Translations under genes and position numbers: made by a program
Part shown: in pieces, positions 54,636-64,000 of the stretch
Layout of the letters: each line of letters begins with the position of its first letter
How positions within the stretch are numbered: the first letter of the stretch is position 1
The notes under the pieces: generated by a model
Told to the model about the DNA's origin: nothing
The model's input: the letters and a program-made list of their open reading frames with translations, nothing else
The model's database searches: none
NCBI GenBank assembly: GCA_000985875.1
Contig: CCRI01000010.1
Span: forward strand, 186,001-250,000
From: Neorhizobium galegae bv. officinalis
GTDB lineage: Bacteria; Pseudomonadota; Alphaproteobacteria; Rhizobiales; Rhizobiaceae
Length of the DNA stretch: 64,000 bases
Direction of reading: 5' to 3'

Positions 54636-55895
54636 ATGTCCATTTCTGCCTCGGGCGATCGTTTCGCCGCCTTCCGGCACGCATCTTATACTCGCTTCTT
54701 CTTTTCCCGACTTTTCGCGGCTTTTGCGATCCAGATCATCAGCGTCGCGGTCGGCTGGCAGATGTACGACGAGACCAGCAATCCGCTCTATCTCGGCCTG
54801 ATCGGCCTTTTCCAGTTCCTGCCGTCGCTGCTCCTGATCCTCGTCACCGGCTCGGTTGCCGACCGCTATAACCGACGCGCGATCGTGGCGATCTGCATGG
54901 TGGTCGGGGCGCTCTGCGCCGGCGCCCTTCTGGCGCTCACCGTCACCCATTCCTTTTCGCCCTGGCCGGTCTTCGGCATCCTGATCGTGTTCGGAATCGA
55001 GCGTGCCTTCATGGGGCCGGCGGTCCAGTCGCTCGGTCCCAACCTGGTGCCGGAACAGGACCTGCCGAATGCGGTCGCCTGGAATTCCTCGTCCTGGCAG
55101 ACGGCGGCGATCGTCGGCCCGGTGGCCGGCGGCCTGCTCTACGGCGTCAGCGCAGTTGCCGCCTATTCGATCGCTTTTGCCTTTCTCATCCTGGCGGCCG
55201 TGCTGGTCTTCATGATCCCGAAGCCCGCACAGCGCAAAGCCGTAGACAAGGTCAGCTGGGGCCAGATCCTTGCCGGTTTCAAGTTCATCTCCGGCGAGAA
55301 GATCGTGCTCGGGGCGATCTCGCTCGATCTCTTCGCGGTCCTTCTCGGCGGCGCGGTGGCGCTGATGCCGATCTTCGCACGCGATATTCTCGAACTCGGC
55401 CCGTGGGGCCTCGGCATGCTGCGGGCAGCACCCGGCGTCGGGGCGATCATCGTCGCGATCTACCTCGCCTTCTATCCGATCCGCCACCATGCCGGTCTGG
55501 CGATGTTCATCGGCGTCGGGCTGTTCGGCATCGGCACGCTGATCTTCGGCCTTTCGGCGACGCCCTGGCTGTCGATCTCGGCGCTGATGCTGATGGGAGC
55601 GTCCGACATGATCTCGGTCTATGTGCGCGAGACGCTGATCGCGCTCTGGACGCCGGACGAGGTGCGTGGCCGGGTCAATGCGGTCAACATGGTGTTCGTC
55701 GGTGCGTCCAACGAGCTCGGGGAGTTCCGCGCCGGGACGATGGCCTCGATCTTCGGCGCCGTGCCGGCCGTGGTCATCGGCGGTGTCGGCACGCTGGCCG
55801 TCGCGGTCATCTGGGCCATGGGCTTCCCGAAGCTGCGCAGGATCGACAGCCTCGAGGCGCCGGACCGGGAAGAGAGATCGGTTCAGCCGGCCTGA
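54636..55895 (+). CDS. MFS transporter (EntS-like)
   Basis: 419-aa twelve-helix facilitator of the group that includes the enterobactin exporter EntS. Features: YTRFFFSRLFAAFAIQIISVAVGWQMYD and VTGSVADRYNRRAIV after helix 2, then RVNAVNMVFVGASNELGEFRAG. Export of a siderophore-like or hydrophobic compound is possible; no biosynthetic genes are nearby. Its 3' end overlaps the convergent amidotransferase gene by 13 bases. Confidence 0.85.
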   Translation: MSISASGDRFAAFRHASYTRFFFSRLFAAFAIQIISVAVGWQMYDETSNPLYLGLIGLFQFLPSLLLILVTGSVADRYNRRAIVAICMVVGALCAGALLALTVTHSFSPWPVFGILIVFGIERAFMGPAVQSLGPNLVPEQDLPNAVAWNSSSWQTAAIVGPVAGGLLYGVSAVAAYSIAFAFLILAAVLVFMIPKPAQRKAVDKVSWGQILAGFKFISGEKIVLGAISLDLFAVLLGGAVALMPIFARDILELGPWGLGMLRAAPGVGAIIVAIYLAFYPIRHHAGLAMFIGVGLFGIGTLIFGLSATPWLSISALMLMGASDMISVYVRETLIALWTPDEVRGRVNAVNMVFVGASNELGEFRAGTMASIFGAVPAVVIGGVGTLAVAVIWAMGFPKLRRIDSLEAPDREERSVQPA

Positions 55896-56665
55896 AGCGC
55901 CGGCTGCCGAATATTTCTGATCTTTTCGCCATCCGCCTGCGCGCCGTCGGCCTGCTGGTCGAAGACGAGATCGAGGAAATTCCAGAGCCATTCCTGGAGC
56001 GGCGCGTCGAAGATCATCCGGCCTTCCAGATGGTCGCGGCCGGCCTGTGCATTCGGCATGGTGAAACGCTCGGCGCCATGCACGACCCAGCGCTGCATCA
56101 TGGCGCGTGTCAGTTCCGCGTGGAACTGCAGGCCCCAGGCATTGTCGCCATAGCGGATCGCCTGGTTCGGATAGGCGTCGCCTTCGGCCAGCAGCTGCAC
56201 GCCGCGCGGGGTGTCGAAGCCTTCGCGGTGGAAGTGATAGACCATTTTCGGCCATTTCATCAGCAGCCGGCCGTGTTCGGTGGCGCGTATCGGATACCAG
56301 CCGATTTCGGTGAGGCCGTTTTTTTCCGCCGCGACCGTGCCGCCGAGATGACGCACCATCATCTGGGCGCCGAGGCAGATGCCGAGATAGGGCTTGTTCT
56401 CCCTGAGTGGAACGCCGATCCAGTCGATCTCCGTCTTGACGAACGGATCCGGATCGTTGGCGCTCATCGGCCCGCCGAAGATCACCGCGCCGGAATGATT
56501 GGCCATGGTGTCCGGCAGGGGATCACCGAGCACCGGTCGGCGGATATCGAGCGGGAAGCCCTTGTCGGACAGCATCTGACCGACACGCCCGGGCGACGAG
56601 CGCTCCTGGTGCAGCACGATGAGTACCGGAAGTTTTCGGGTTTGACGGGAAGGGAACATCAGCAT
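55883..56665 (-). CDS. Class I glutamine amidotransferase-like protein
   Basis: 260-aa protein with the GATase-1 triad: nucleophile Cys in YLGICLGAQMM and the His/Glu pair in WGLQFHAELT. Such stand-alone domains act on diverse substrates, often resembling GMP synthase subunit or gamma-glutamyl hydrolases (COG0518). The ATG at 56665 has GAGGA upstream and starts just past the TerB stop, so the two form an operon. No synthetase partner is present. Confidence 0.85.
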   Translation of the reverse strand: MLMFPSRQTRKLPVLIVLHQERSSPGRVGQMLSDKGFPLDIRRPVLGDPLPDTMANHSGAVIFGGPMSANDPDPFVKTEIDWIGVPLRENKPYLGICLGAQMMVRHLGGTVAAEKNGLTEIGWYPIRATEHGRLLMKWPKMVYHFHREGFDTPRGVQLLAEGDAYPNQAIRYGDNAWGLQFHAELTRAMMQRWVVHGAERFTMPNAQAGRDHLEGRMIFDAPLQEWLWNFLDLVFDQQADGAQADGEKIRNIRQPALQAG

Positions 56666-56678
56666 TTCAACAACGTCC

Positions 56679-57158
56679 TCAGTTTCCTCCCTCATCTCCT
56701 CCGGTTGCACGTGCGGCGGCCTGCTGGCGCTCCAGAACCCTGTCGCGAGCCGAAACGCCCAGAAGATCGGCGATCCTCCAGATCACGTGATCTTCGATCT
56801 CGCTGCGCTGACCGTCGGCATAGACGATATCCCAGAGGATGCCGAGAAGCTCGACGCGGTCCTCTTCGTCAACGAGATGTTTTCTAAGATCGGAAGTGAA
56901 GCGGTAATAGTCAACCGCCTCGCTGCCCGCCTGGTGCCCGACCTCGATCAGCGCCTTCAGGCGATCCTCGCTCAGGTCGTAACGTTCGCGCAGCAGGTCG
57001 CGAAACTTCTGCTGTTCCTGATCGGAGATGTTGCCGTCCGCCTCCATGACCTGGAAACAGAGTGCGACAAAGGCCACCCGCGGATCGTCGGGCGCAAATT
57101 CTTCCGTATGGTGGGATCCGGTCAGAGTTTGGAGGAAGGCCTGAATGCGATCTAACAT
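56679..57158 (-). CDS. TerB-like protein
   Basis: 159-aa helical protein of the TerB/tellurite-resistance and DjlA-N family. RVAFVALCFQVMEADGNISDQEQQKFRDLL and ELLGILWDIVYADGQRSEIEDHVIWRIADLLGV carry the two conserved acidic (metal-binding) helices. No other ter genes are present, so tellurite resistance should not be assumed. First gene of the pair with the amidotransferase. Confidence 0.87.
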   Translation of the reverse strand: MLDRIQAFLQTLTGSHHTEEFAPDDPRVAFVALCFQVMEADGNISDQEQQKFRDLLRERYDLSEDRLKALIEVGHQAGSEAVDYYRFTSDLRKHLVDEEDRVELLGILWDIVYADGQRSEIEDHVIWRIADLLGVSARDRVLERQQAAARATGGDEGGN

Positions 57159-57179
57159 CTATCTCCAGGCCCTCGCCTT

Positions 57180-58799
57180 CTAGAATAGCCGGAGCCTCGT
57201 TGCGGGCTGCGCGGCATCGGGATCTTTCACACCCGGATCATCCGGCGGACGGCCGAAAAAGGGAACGGGCTCCTCCCCATTTTCAGGGGTTTTTCCGCCC
57301 TTCGAGGTCACATTCGCCGGGGCTGGTGTTTTTGCTGCAACAGCTAACTCCTTCTCAGGGGGCTTTGCCTCCTGCGGCGCGGGCTTGACCTCGACGAGGA
57401 TCGGCTTGGGCGCCTCCTCGGCGCGAGGTTCGGGTTTTACCTCGCGGACAGGCGGCAGGCTGGCGATTGCCGTATCGCCCGCGAGCGAACCTTCCTCGAC
57501 CGGGCCTTCGAGCTGGTCGAACGGTGCCTTCCACTCGAAGGCATCGAGGCGGCCGGTGACCGGGGAAAGCGGCAGCCATTTTTCCGAGACGAAACCATCG
57601 GCCACCCAGGCGGGATCGCGCGGTGCGCGCAACGCCTGCGCCATCCAGTGACGCACGCGGCCCTGGTCGCCGGTCTCGGCTTCCTCGATATCGGCGAGCA
57701 GCAGGTAGACGGCCTCGCGCGGCTGCATGCGGGCGGCGGCTTCCGCCTTGGCACGTGCCTTCTTGAACTGCTGGGCATCGAGCGCCGCCTGGGCGACGGC
57801 CAGCAGCGATTCGATGTTATTGGGGCGCATAGCCTCGAGCTTTTCGGCGCGCTTCAAGCGGTCGACGGTGCTGTCGCCGCTGCGGGCGCGGATATAGGCG
57901 CCGGCGATTTCCGGATGCGGCCCGAGCTTCCAGACGCCTTCGAGGGTGGATGCGGCCTTGCGGACATTGTCCTCGCGCAGCCAGGCCTTGGCGGCGATGA
58001 CGGCGGCGGGCACCAGGTCCTTGGCGAGTTTCAGGGCCGCCATCGCATCGTCGCGGGCGCCCTTCGGATCGCCTTCCAGGCGGTCGTTTGCCTTGGCGGT
58101 CAGGAGCACGGCCTTCCAGCGTTCGGCCTGCGGCTTTTCAAGAATATTGGCCATGCGCTGCTGGTCGAGCAGGCGGATCGCATCGTCCCAGCGGCCGGAC
58201 TGGCTGCGGGATTCGAGCGTCGCCTGGGCGGCCCAGGGCAGGTAGGGCGCGTGTTCCACGGCCTTTTCGGCATATTGGCGGGCGGCCTCGTTGGCGCCGA
58301 GGCGGCGGGCTTCCATGTAGAGACCGCGCAGGCCGAGTTCGCGGGTTTCCGGATCCTCGGCCATCTGCTCGAACTTCTTGCGCGCTTCGTCGTGCTTGCC
58401 TTCGATGAGCGCCGCCTGGGCTTCGAGGAGATGGATCAGCGGCTCCTGGTCGGCGCTGATCAGGCCGCGGGTGCGAAGGCTCATCTTGCGGGCAAGCAGC
58501 GCATTGCCGGCGCCGGCAGCGATCAGGCCGGTCGACAGCGCCTGGTAACCGCGGTCACGCTTGCGGGCGCGAAAATAGCGGCGGACGGAATAGGGCGAGG
58601 TCCAGATCACGCCGACGATCCACCAGAGCAGCATCGCGGCGCCGACCAGCGCGACCATGGCGGTGGCGGCCACCATCAGGCTGGTTTCGATCAGGTGGTC
58701 CTGCCAGGTGATGGAAATCAGGCCGGGGCGATCCGCAAGCCAGGAGAAACCCCAGCCGAGAGCCAGCACCACAACGAGAAAAATGAAAAGTCTGACCAT
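57180..58799 (-). CDS. HemY N-terminal domain / TPR membrane protein
   Basis: 539-aa inner-membrane protein of the HemY family found in heme operons; it is not the protoporphyrinogen oxidase also called HemY. Two N-terminal helices (about residues 4-22 and 41-66), then TPR-like helical repeats (LRGLYMEARRLGANEAARQY, AQAALDAQQFKKARAKAEAA) and a proline-rich disordered tail. Family members bind heme or help coproheme handling in other bacteria. Follows the Mic60-like gene by 15 bases. Confidence 0.87.
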   Translation of the reverse strand: MVRLFIFLVVVLALGWGFSWLADRPGLISITWQDHLIETSLMVAATAMVALVGAAMLLWWIVGVIWTSPYSVRRYFRARKRDRGYQALSTGLIAAGAGNALLARKMSLRTRGLISADQEPLIHLLEAQAALIEGKHDEARKKFEQMAEDPETRELGLRGLYMEARRLGANEAARQYAEKAVEHAPYLPWAAQATLESRSQSGRWDDAIRLLDQQRMANILEKPQAERWKAVLLTAKANDRLEGDPKGARDDAMAALKLAKDLVPAAVIAAKAWLREDNVRKAASTLEGVWKLGPHPEIAGAYIRARSGDSTVDRLKRAEKLEAMRPNNIESLLAVAQAALDAQQFKKARAKAEAAARMQPREAVYLLLADIEEAETGDQGRVRHWMAQALRAPRDPAWVADGFVSEKWLPLSPVTGRLDAFEWKAPFDQLEGPVEEGSLAGDTAIASLPPVREVKPEPRAEEAPKPILVEVKPAPQEAKPPEKELAVAAKTPAPANVTSKGGKTPENGEEPVPFFGRPPDDPGVKDPDAAQPATRLRLF

Positions 58800-58814
58800 C
58801 CGGTTCTTCCGTCC

Positions 58815-60065
58815 TCAGCCTTGGGTGCCGGCGACGGCGCGCGACAGCGTTCCGCCCACGAGATTTTCCACCTGAATGCGGGCATCGAGCTTCTGCTTGA
58901 AATCGCGCGAAACGGCCTTTGCCGCTTCCGGCAGCGCCTCCCATTCGCGGGCGGAGGCCTGGAGATCGCCGTTGCGCAGGGCATTCTCCATCCGGGCGAC
59001 GATCGCATCCGGCGTTTCGCCCTGGACATCACCAACGCGGCGGACCTTGACGACCGACATGGCGGAAGACAGCAGCCGGCCGGCAATGCCCTCGTTCGGG
59101 TCCCGCTGGGCGGTTGCTTCCAGCATCGCATCGGCGACGCGGGGGAAGTCACGCTGCAGCTCGGCACGAGCTGGCACGCCGGCGGAAGCGAACTTCTGGA
59201 GGTCGGCGACCGCCGGATCATCGCCGGCGACTGTCTTGAAGGTCTGGAGCTCGGTCTCGAACGGGCCGCCGCGATCGATGCCGGCCTTGAGGGCTGCTGC
59301 GGCGACGGCGCGGGCGACCTGTCGTTCCGGGCCGCGATCGTTCAGCTTGGCTTCGGCCTGGTCCAGGCGCTGGGCGAGGCCGGAATCGGCGCCTGCGGCC
59401 GACTGGACCGTGGCGCGGAGCCGGTCGAGATCGGCCTTCAGTGCGGCAAGCGCCTGTTCGCTGGCGCCGCTCGACGTCCGTGGCGCTGATTCGAGTGCCG
59501 CGACGCGGCTGGCGAGCGCGGCATCGGGGGCCGCTGCAGCTACAGGCCGGTTTTTGAGCGCTGCGATTTCCTGGCGCAGCGCGGCGATCTCGGAGGAGAG
59601 ACCGGCCGTGCTGGAGGCGGCCGGGGCGGGCGTGGCGCCGGGCAGGTAACCGGCATATTGCATGCTGCCGGCCAGCAGCAGCGCGACGATGCCGCCGAAA
59701 ATGCCGGCGGCGATCAGTGTCGACGTAGCGGGGCTCGGGCGCTGAGGCGCAGCCGGGGTCGGTTCCGGTTCGGGGGCAACGGTCGCGGGCTGCGGGTCGC
59801 TCTGGGCGGCGGCAGACCAGGGGTCATCATAACGCGGCTCGTCTGCTGCCGAAGGGCTGGATGCCGGTTCGTCCGTGGGCTCGGCCTTTGCCGGTTCTTC
59901 GGTGCTTGCGGAAACGTCTTCGGCAGGCTCGGTCGCGCTCACCGCTTCATCGGTGTCATTGCTGCGAACGGGTTCCGCGACCACATCCGATTGCTCGGCC
60001 GTGAGGTCGATCGTGACCGGCTCCTTGTCTGTCTTGGATCGGCGGGGTGGTTGTTCCGGTACCAT
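58815..60065 (-). CDS. Mic60/mitofilin-like inner-membrane protein (COG4223)
   Basis: 416 aa. Disordered acidic Pro/Ala-rich cytoplasmic N-terminus, one membrane helix at about 115-135, a coiled-coil region (about 155-270) and a C-terminal mitofilin-like domain (TFKTVAGDDPAVADLQKFAS, GVPARAELQRDFPRV). Alphaproteobacterial Mic60 is known to shape intracytoplasmic membranes and is encoded in heme operons next to hemY-like genes, as here. The ATG at 60065 has GAGG upstream. Confidence 0.82.
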   Translation of the reverse strand: MVPEQPPRRSKTDKEPVTIDLTAEQSDVVAEPVRSNDTDEAVSATEPAEDVSASTEEPAKAEPTDEPASSPSAADEPRYDDPWSAAAQSDPQPATVAPEPEPTPAAPQRPSPATSTLIAAGIFGGIVALLLAGSMQYAGYLPGATPAPAASSTAGLSSEIAALRQEIAALKNRPVAAAAPDAALASRVAALESAPRTSSGASEQALAALKADLDRLRATVQSAAGADSGLAQRLDQAEAKLNDRGPERQVARAVAAAALKAGIDRGGPFETELQTFKTVAGDDPAVADLQKFASAGVPARAELQRDFPRVADAMLEATAQRDPNEGIAGRLLSSAMSVVKVRRVGDVQGETPDAIVARMENALRNGDLQASAREWEALPEAAKAVSRDFKQKLDARIQVENLVGGTLSRAVAGTQG

Positions 60066-60155
60066 CTCGACCTCTTTTTGCATGCGCTCACAGGAAACTA
60101 GTGGGTGGGTCATCGGAAAGAAAGGGGCGGGCGGGATTTTGGCGCCACACATCGA

Positions 60156-60866
60156 CTAAAGGAGTGCCAATACCCCATCCTCGTCAGGGTGGCTGGCGAT
60201 CTTGATATTTCTATGGAATTCCCGGGGAATGATTTCGGCGACGTTGTCGCTGAGGCAAACGAACTGCAAGGATGCAAGTTCCTTCAGGTGCGGTGCAGCG
60301 AAATCGCAGAACAGCCGGGCGTTTTCCCGGGAATAAAGAAGCACCGCATCCACGGGCGGATCGAGCAGGATGCTACGGATGAAAACCTCATCGTAGGCTA
60401 TGGGTGTCATGTCGTAGACTTCGGCCGTCACGAATGAGACATCATTCGCCCGCAGCCCGTCCTCGAATTTCGGTGAGCGCGGCTTGCCGGCGAGATAGAG
60501 CAGGGGCGCATCGAAAGTGGATGCATAGCCTGCAATGAGTTCGGCAAGTTCGGCACCCGTTCCGGCGCCCGCGCGAATATTTCGGAAGCCGGCCTCTTCG
60601 GCCGCCTTCGCCGTCGTTTCTCCCACGGCGTAGAGGCTTCGGGCAAGAAACGGGGTCACGTGATCGCCCAGCGAGGATAGTACGCGGACGGCTTCGGCGC
60701 TGGTGACGGCGAGCGCGGCATGCGGGCCGGAGAGCACTGCCTGGGCGGCGTCCGGATGATGGATCGCCTTGGTCAGCGGCAGCAGGACCGGCTGATGGCC
60801 GAGGTTCTGCAGCCGTTCGGCGGTCCGGCGGGCCGAATTTTCGGGGCGGGTGACGACGACCCGCAT
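60156..60866 (-). CDS. hemD: Uroporphyrinogen-III synthase
   Basis: Cyclises hydroxymethylbilane to uroporphyrinogen III. 236 aa with RVVVTRPENSARRTAERL, LAVTSAEAVRVL, YAVGETTAKAAEEAGF and VDAVLLYSRENARLF, which mark this poorly conserved family. Starts 4 bases after the hemC stop; the frame continues upstream inside hemC. Part of the hemC-hemD-mic60-hemY unit. Confidence 0.92.
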   Translation of the reverse strand: MRVVVTRPENSARRTAERLQNLGHQPVLLPLTKAIHHPDAAQAVLSGPHAALAVTSAEAVRVLSSLGDHVTPFLARSLYAVGETTAKAAEEAGFRNIRAGAGTGAELAELIAGYASTFDAPLLYLAGKPRSPKFEDGLRANDVSFVTAEVYDMTPIAYDEVFIRSILLDPPVDAVLLYSRENARLFCDFAAPHLKELASLQFVCLSDNVAEIIPREFHRNIKIASHPDEDGVLALL

Positions 60867-60870
60867 GGCT

Positions 60871-61800
60871 TTACGACCAGCCTTCGAAGAAATCGGCGCC
60901 GGCCGCCGCGCGGACGGCTTCGCCGGCCTGTCGGCCAAGCTTTTCAGCGTTTGCCCGTTTGCCTTCGGTCTCGATCGAATGTTCCTTGCGGCCATCCGGC
61001 GTCAGGATGAGGCCCGAGAATTTCAGGTGATCGCCCTCGCAGACGGCGTAACCGCCGATCGGGGTGCGACAGGAGCCGTCGAGCGCTGCCAGGAAGGCGC
61101 GTTCGCAAGAGACGGCGTCATAGGTCGGCCGGTCGTTGATCGGGTCGAGAAGCGCATCGATGCGGGCATCACTGACACGGCTTTCGACGCAGATCGCGCC
61201 CTGCGCCGGTGCCGGCGGGAAGTCGGCCGGGTCGAGCAGTTCGGTGACCACGTCCTGCTTGCCGAGGCGCTTGAGGCCCGCATAGGCGAGCAGGGTCGCA
61301 TCCACCTGGCCTTCGTTCAGCTTGCGCAGCCGGGTTTCGACCAAGCCGCGGAAGGTGATGACGGTGATATCCGGCCGGATGCGGCGGATCAGCGCCTGGC
61401 GGCGCAGCGACGAGGAGCCGACGGTGGCATGATCCGGAAGGGCGGCCAGCGTATGGGCCGTGCGGCCGATGAAGGCATCGCGAAAATCTTCGCGCGGCAG
61501 GTAGGCCGCAAGACGCAGGCCGTCGGGGAGTTTTGTCGGCATGTCCTTGGAGGAATGCACGGCGAAATCGAGATCGCCGGAGATCAAGCCTTCCTCCAGC
61601 TCCTGGGTGAACAGGCCCTTGCCGCCGAGCTCCGAAAGCGACCGGTCGGTGATCCGGTCGCCAGTGGTCGACAGCACGACGATCTCGAACATCTCCTCCG
61701 GCAGGCCATGCGCCGCCATCAGCCGCGTGCGGGTTTCGAAAGCCTGGGCGAGCGCCAGCGGGCTGCCGCGCGTGCCGATCCGGAAAGGTTTTGTTTGCAT
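60871..61800 (-). CDS. hemC: Porphobilinogen deaminase (hydroxymethylbilane synthase)
   Basis: Joins four porphobilinogens into hydroxymethylbilane. 309 aa: [43 protein letters not shown] and the dipyrromethane-binding Cys in [13 protein letters not shown]. The start at 61800 (MQTKPFRIG) matches the family; an ATG at 61809 would add three residues. Divergent from tsaD, with about 70 bases for both promoters. Confidence 0.96.
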   Translation of the reverse strand: MQTKPFRIGTRGSPLALAQAFETRTRLMAAHGLPEEMFEIVVLSTTGDRITDRSLSELGGKGLFTQELEEGLISGDLDFAVHSSKDMPTKLPDGLRLAAYLPREDFRDAFIGRTAHTLAALPDHATVGSSSLRRQALIRRIRPDITVITFRGLVETRLRKLNEGQVDATLLAYAGLKRLGKQDVVTELLDPADFPPAPAQGAICVESRVSDARIDALLDPINDRPTYDAVSCERAFLAALDGSCRTPIGGYAVCEGDHLKFSGLILTPDGRKEHSIETEGKRANAEKLGRQAGEAVRAAAGADFFEGWS

Positions 61801-61871
61801 CCGCGTCATTCCGTTGTTACCGGAGGCTTTCGTAGACCGGTTTATCCGGCATCGCAATTATCGATAGGCCC

Positions 61872-62969
61872 ATGGCGACCTTTCTTCGCATCCTCGGCAT
61901 TGAAACTAGCTGCGACGAGACGGCGGCTTCCGTCGTCGCGCGCCATGAGGACGGCCGCGGCGAAATCCTCTCCGACGTCGTGCTCTCCCAGCTCGACGAA
62001 CACAGCGCCTATGGCGGCGTCGTGCCGGAGATCGCGGCGCGTGCGCATGTCGAGGCGCTGGACGGCCTGATCGAGGAAGCGCTTACCCGCGCCAATGTCT
62101 CGCTCGACGAGATCGATGCGGTGGCGGCAACCTCCGGACCGGGCCTCATCGGCGGGCTGATCGTCGGGCTCATGACCGCCAAGGCGATTGCGCGGGCGGC
62201 CGGCAAGCCGCTGATGGCGATCAATCACCTCGAAGGCCATGCGCTGACGGCGCGGCTGACCGACGGGCTTTCCTTCCCCTACCTGATGCTGCTCGTTTCC
62301 GGCGGTCATACCCAGCTGGTCCTGGTGCGTGGTGTAGGAGAATACGAGCGCTGGGGCACGACGATCGACGATGCGCTCGGCGAAGCCTTCGACAAGACGG
62401 CGAAACTGCTGGGGCTTCCCTATCCCGGCGGGCCGGCTGTCGAAAAGGCGGCGCTGAAGGGCAATCCGGACCGGTTTTCGCTGCCGCGGCCGCTGGTCGG
62501 CGAAGCGCGGCTCGATTTCTCCTTCTCTGGCCTCAAGACGGCGGTGCGGCAGGCGGCGACCGAGATTGCGCCGCTCAGCGACCAGGATATTGCCGATATC
62601 TGCGCCTCGTTCCAGAAGGCGATTTCCCGGACGCTGCGCGACCGTATCGGCCGCGGGCTCGCCCGCTTCAAACAGGAATTCGCGCATCTCGATGTCGACC
62701 GGGCGCTGGTGGTGGCCGGCGGGGTTGCCGCCAACCAGGAAATCCGGCGTACGCTCCAGGCGCTCTGCATCGAGAACGGTTTCCGCTTCATCGCGCCGCC
62801 GCTGCGGCTCTGCACCGACAATGCGGCGATGATTGCCTGGGCCGGGCTTGAGCGGATGGCGGAGGACATGCCGACGGATGGGTTCGATGTAGCGCCGCGC
62901 TCGCGCTGGCCGCTCGACAAGGACGCCAAGACCCTGCTCGGGTCCGGCAAGCGAGGAGCCAAGGCATGA
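61872..62969 (+). CDS. tsaD: tRNA t6A37 threonylcarbamoyltransferase TsaD
   Basis: Transfers threonylcarbamoyl to A37 of ANN-decoding tRNAs with TsaB and TsaE. 365 aa: [14 protein letters not shown], metal-binding histidines in [10 protein letters not shown] and [22 protein letters not shown] and [12 protein letters not shown]. Overlaps gpsA by 4 bp. The product of MtaB elsewhere in the window acts on the same modified base. Confidence 0.97.
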   Translation: MATFLRILGIETSCDETAASVVARHEDGRGEILSDVVLSQLDEHSAYGGVVPEIAARAHVEALDGLIEEALTRANVSLDEIDAVAATSGPGLIGGLIVGLMTAKAIARAAGKPLMAINHLEGHALTARLTDGLSFPYLMLLVSGGHTQLVLVRGVGEYERWGTTIDDALGEAFDKTAKLLGLPYPGGPAVEKAALKGNPDRFSLPRPLVGEARLDFSFSGLKTAVRQAATEIAPLSDQDIADICASFQKAISRTLRDRIGRGLARFKQEFAHLDVDRALVVAGGVAANQEIRRTLQALCIENGFRFIAPPLRLCTDNAAMIAWAGLERMAEDMPTDGFDVAPRSRWPLDKDAKTLLGSGKRGAKA

Positions 62970-63970
62970 GTGCTCGGGAACGGATCGTCGTCATTGGCGC
63001 CGGCGCTTTCGGGACGGCACTTGCCGCCGTGATCTCGCTGGAAGGCCGGCATCCGGTGACCCTGATCGGCCGCGACCCTTCGCTGATGAGCGATCTGCGC
63101 GACGATCGGGTGCATGATGCAGTCCTTCCCGGCGTGCCCCTGCCGGATGCATTGGAGTTTTCGGCCGAACCGGATGCGATCGGTGAGGCGAGCCTGGTGC
63201 TCTTCGCCATGCCCTCGCAGGCACAGGCGGATGCGGCGCGGCATTACGGCCCCTATCTGGCGGAGGGCGCGGTGGTCGTCACCTGCGCCAAGGGCATCGA
63301 CAGGTCTTCCGGCCGTTTGCTGACCGAGGTTCTGGAGGCGGAACTGCCGCATCATCCGGTTGCCGTGCTGTCCGGGCCGGGCTTTGCGGCGGACATCGCC
63401 CGCGGCCTGCCGACGGCGATGGCGATTGCCGCAGCCGATCGTATGCTGGCGGAACGGCTCGCCACCGCGCTTTCCAGCCGTACGTTCCGCCTTTATGCCT
63501 CGACCGACCGGATCGGGGTGCAGCTCGGCGGGGCGCTGAAGAACGTGCTGGCGATTGCCTGCGGCATTATCGAAGGCGCAGGCCTCGGCGATTCGGCGCG
63601 TGCGGCGCTGATCTCGCGGGGCTTGGCCGAAATGTCGCGGCTGATCGAGGCGATGGGCGGCAAGGCGGATACGGTGCGGGGCCTGTCGGGCCTCGGCGAT
63701 CTGGTGCTGACCGGCACCAGCCATCAATCGCGCAACCTGCGTTTCGGCATCGCGCTCGGCCAAACTGGCGGGAATTGGGGCGACCCCGCGGAAACGGTGG
63801 GCGGGCCGCTGGTCGAGGGTGCCTTTGCGGCCTCCGTCGCGGCGCGTCTCGGCGAAAAATTCTCCGTCGAGCTGCCGGTCACCAACGCGGTGGCCGACAT
63901 CATCGACGGCAAGCTCGATATCATGACGGCTATGGAACAGTTGATGACCCGGCCGATCACCACCGAATAA
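62966..63970 (+). CDS. gpsA: NAD(P)H-dependent glycerol-3-phosphate dehydrogenase
   Basis: Makes sn-glycerol-3-phosphate for phospholipid synthesis, 334 aa. Rossmann loop [38 protein letters not shown], catalytic lysine in [14 protein letters not shown] and [10 protein letters not shown] are present. Complete within the window; coupled to tsaD by ATGA. Thirty bases with no gene follow to the window end. Confidence 0.97.
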   Translation: MSARERIVVIGAGAFGTALAAVISLEGRHPVTLIGRDPSLMSDLRDDRVHDAVLPGVPLPDALEFSAEPDAIGEASLVLFAMPSQAQADAARHYGPYLAEGAVVVTCAKGIDRSSGRLLTEVLEAELPHHPVAVLSGPGFAADIARGLPTAMAIAAADRMLAERLATALSSRTFRLYASTDRIGVQLGGALKNVLAIACGIIEGAGLGDSARAALISRGLAEMSRLIEAMGGKADTVRGLSGLGDLVLTGTSHQSRNLRFGIALGQTGGNWGDPAETVGGPLVEGAFAASVAARLGEKFSVELPVTNAVADIIDGKLDIMTAMEQLMTRPITTE

Positions 63971-64000
63971 GATCATTCCCCCAAAAAGCCTATGCAAGGA

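Noticed and set aside
57180..58799. HemY as protoporphyrinogen oxidase
   Set aside because: There is no FAD-binding Rossmann motif; the protein has two N-terminal helices and TPR-like repeats, so it belongs to the other HemY family.

Overview
The window reads as chromosomal DNA of an alphaproteobacterium of the Rhizobiaceae (Rhizobium/Agrobacterium/Neorhizobium-like). The support is high G+C content, dense gene packing, and several family-typical loci: rpsP-rimM-trmD-rplS with ffh, dapF-mtaB-ftsY, a ccmABCDG cluster divergent from acnA, an ialB gene beside rlmN, and hemC-hemD-(Mic60-like)-hemY divergent from tsaD-gpsA. Paired palindromic repeats of the rhizobial intergenic type are scattered through it. 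The family assignment is from gene content; species is not determinable by eye.

Layout. 0-4 kb: a polar amino-acid ABC importer (permease and binding protein), an ACS-type MFS carrier and a secreted NTF2-like protein. 4-9.3 kb: the ribosome/SRP block (rplS, trmD, rimM, rpsP, a chorismate mutase, ffh) on the minus strand, with a TauE/SafE permease gene inserted on the plus strand. 9.5-16.4 kb: an accessory block holding a vapBC toxin-antitoxin pair, a Tat-exported metallo-beta-lactamase-fold hydrolase, and a heme/iron cell-surface signalling unit (FecI-like sigma, FecR-like regulator, TonB receptor with signalling domain, heme oxygenase) with a RirA-type operator in front. 16.9-22 kb: dapF, mtaB, ftsY, septation protein A, DUF2585. 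22.6-25.9 kb: cytochrome c maturation genes ccmABCDG. 26.1-28.8 kb: acnA. 29-38.6 kb: small metabolic and membrane genes, a Bax-inhibitor-1 homologue, a YbbAP-TesA set, thpR, a pterin dehydratase and a YkvA protein.

38.6-48 kb: an ECF sigma factor, an IalB protein, rlmN, two LysE exporters, an SDR enzyme, a parDE pair, argG, and a MarR regulator with a Bcr/CflA efflux pump. 48.2-57.2 kb: an M3 peptidase, typA, an acetyltransferase, ppa, YggT/DUF167, an MFS exporter, and a TerB plus glutamine-amidotransferase pair. 57.2-64 kb: hemY-like, Mic60-like, hemD and hemC on the minus strand, then tsaD and gpsA on the plus strand.

The most notable points are: the heme-signalling block with a 7-bp-arm perfect TGA-N9-TCA operator; a paired palindromic repeat that has become part of the ftsY reading frame while the same element also lies between ccmA and ccmB; a four-unit 15-bp tandem repeat between ccmB and ccmC; a terminator-like hairpin inside the ffh leader; a Mic60/mitofilin homologue in the heme operon; and a perfect CtrA-type box before an acetyltransferase gene. 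No rRNA, tRNA, CRISPR array, transposase or prophage gene was seen. I did not find a wholly unprecedented multi-gene system; the heme block is the nearest to a self-contained accessory system.
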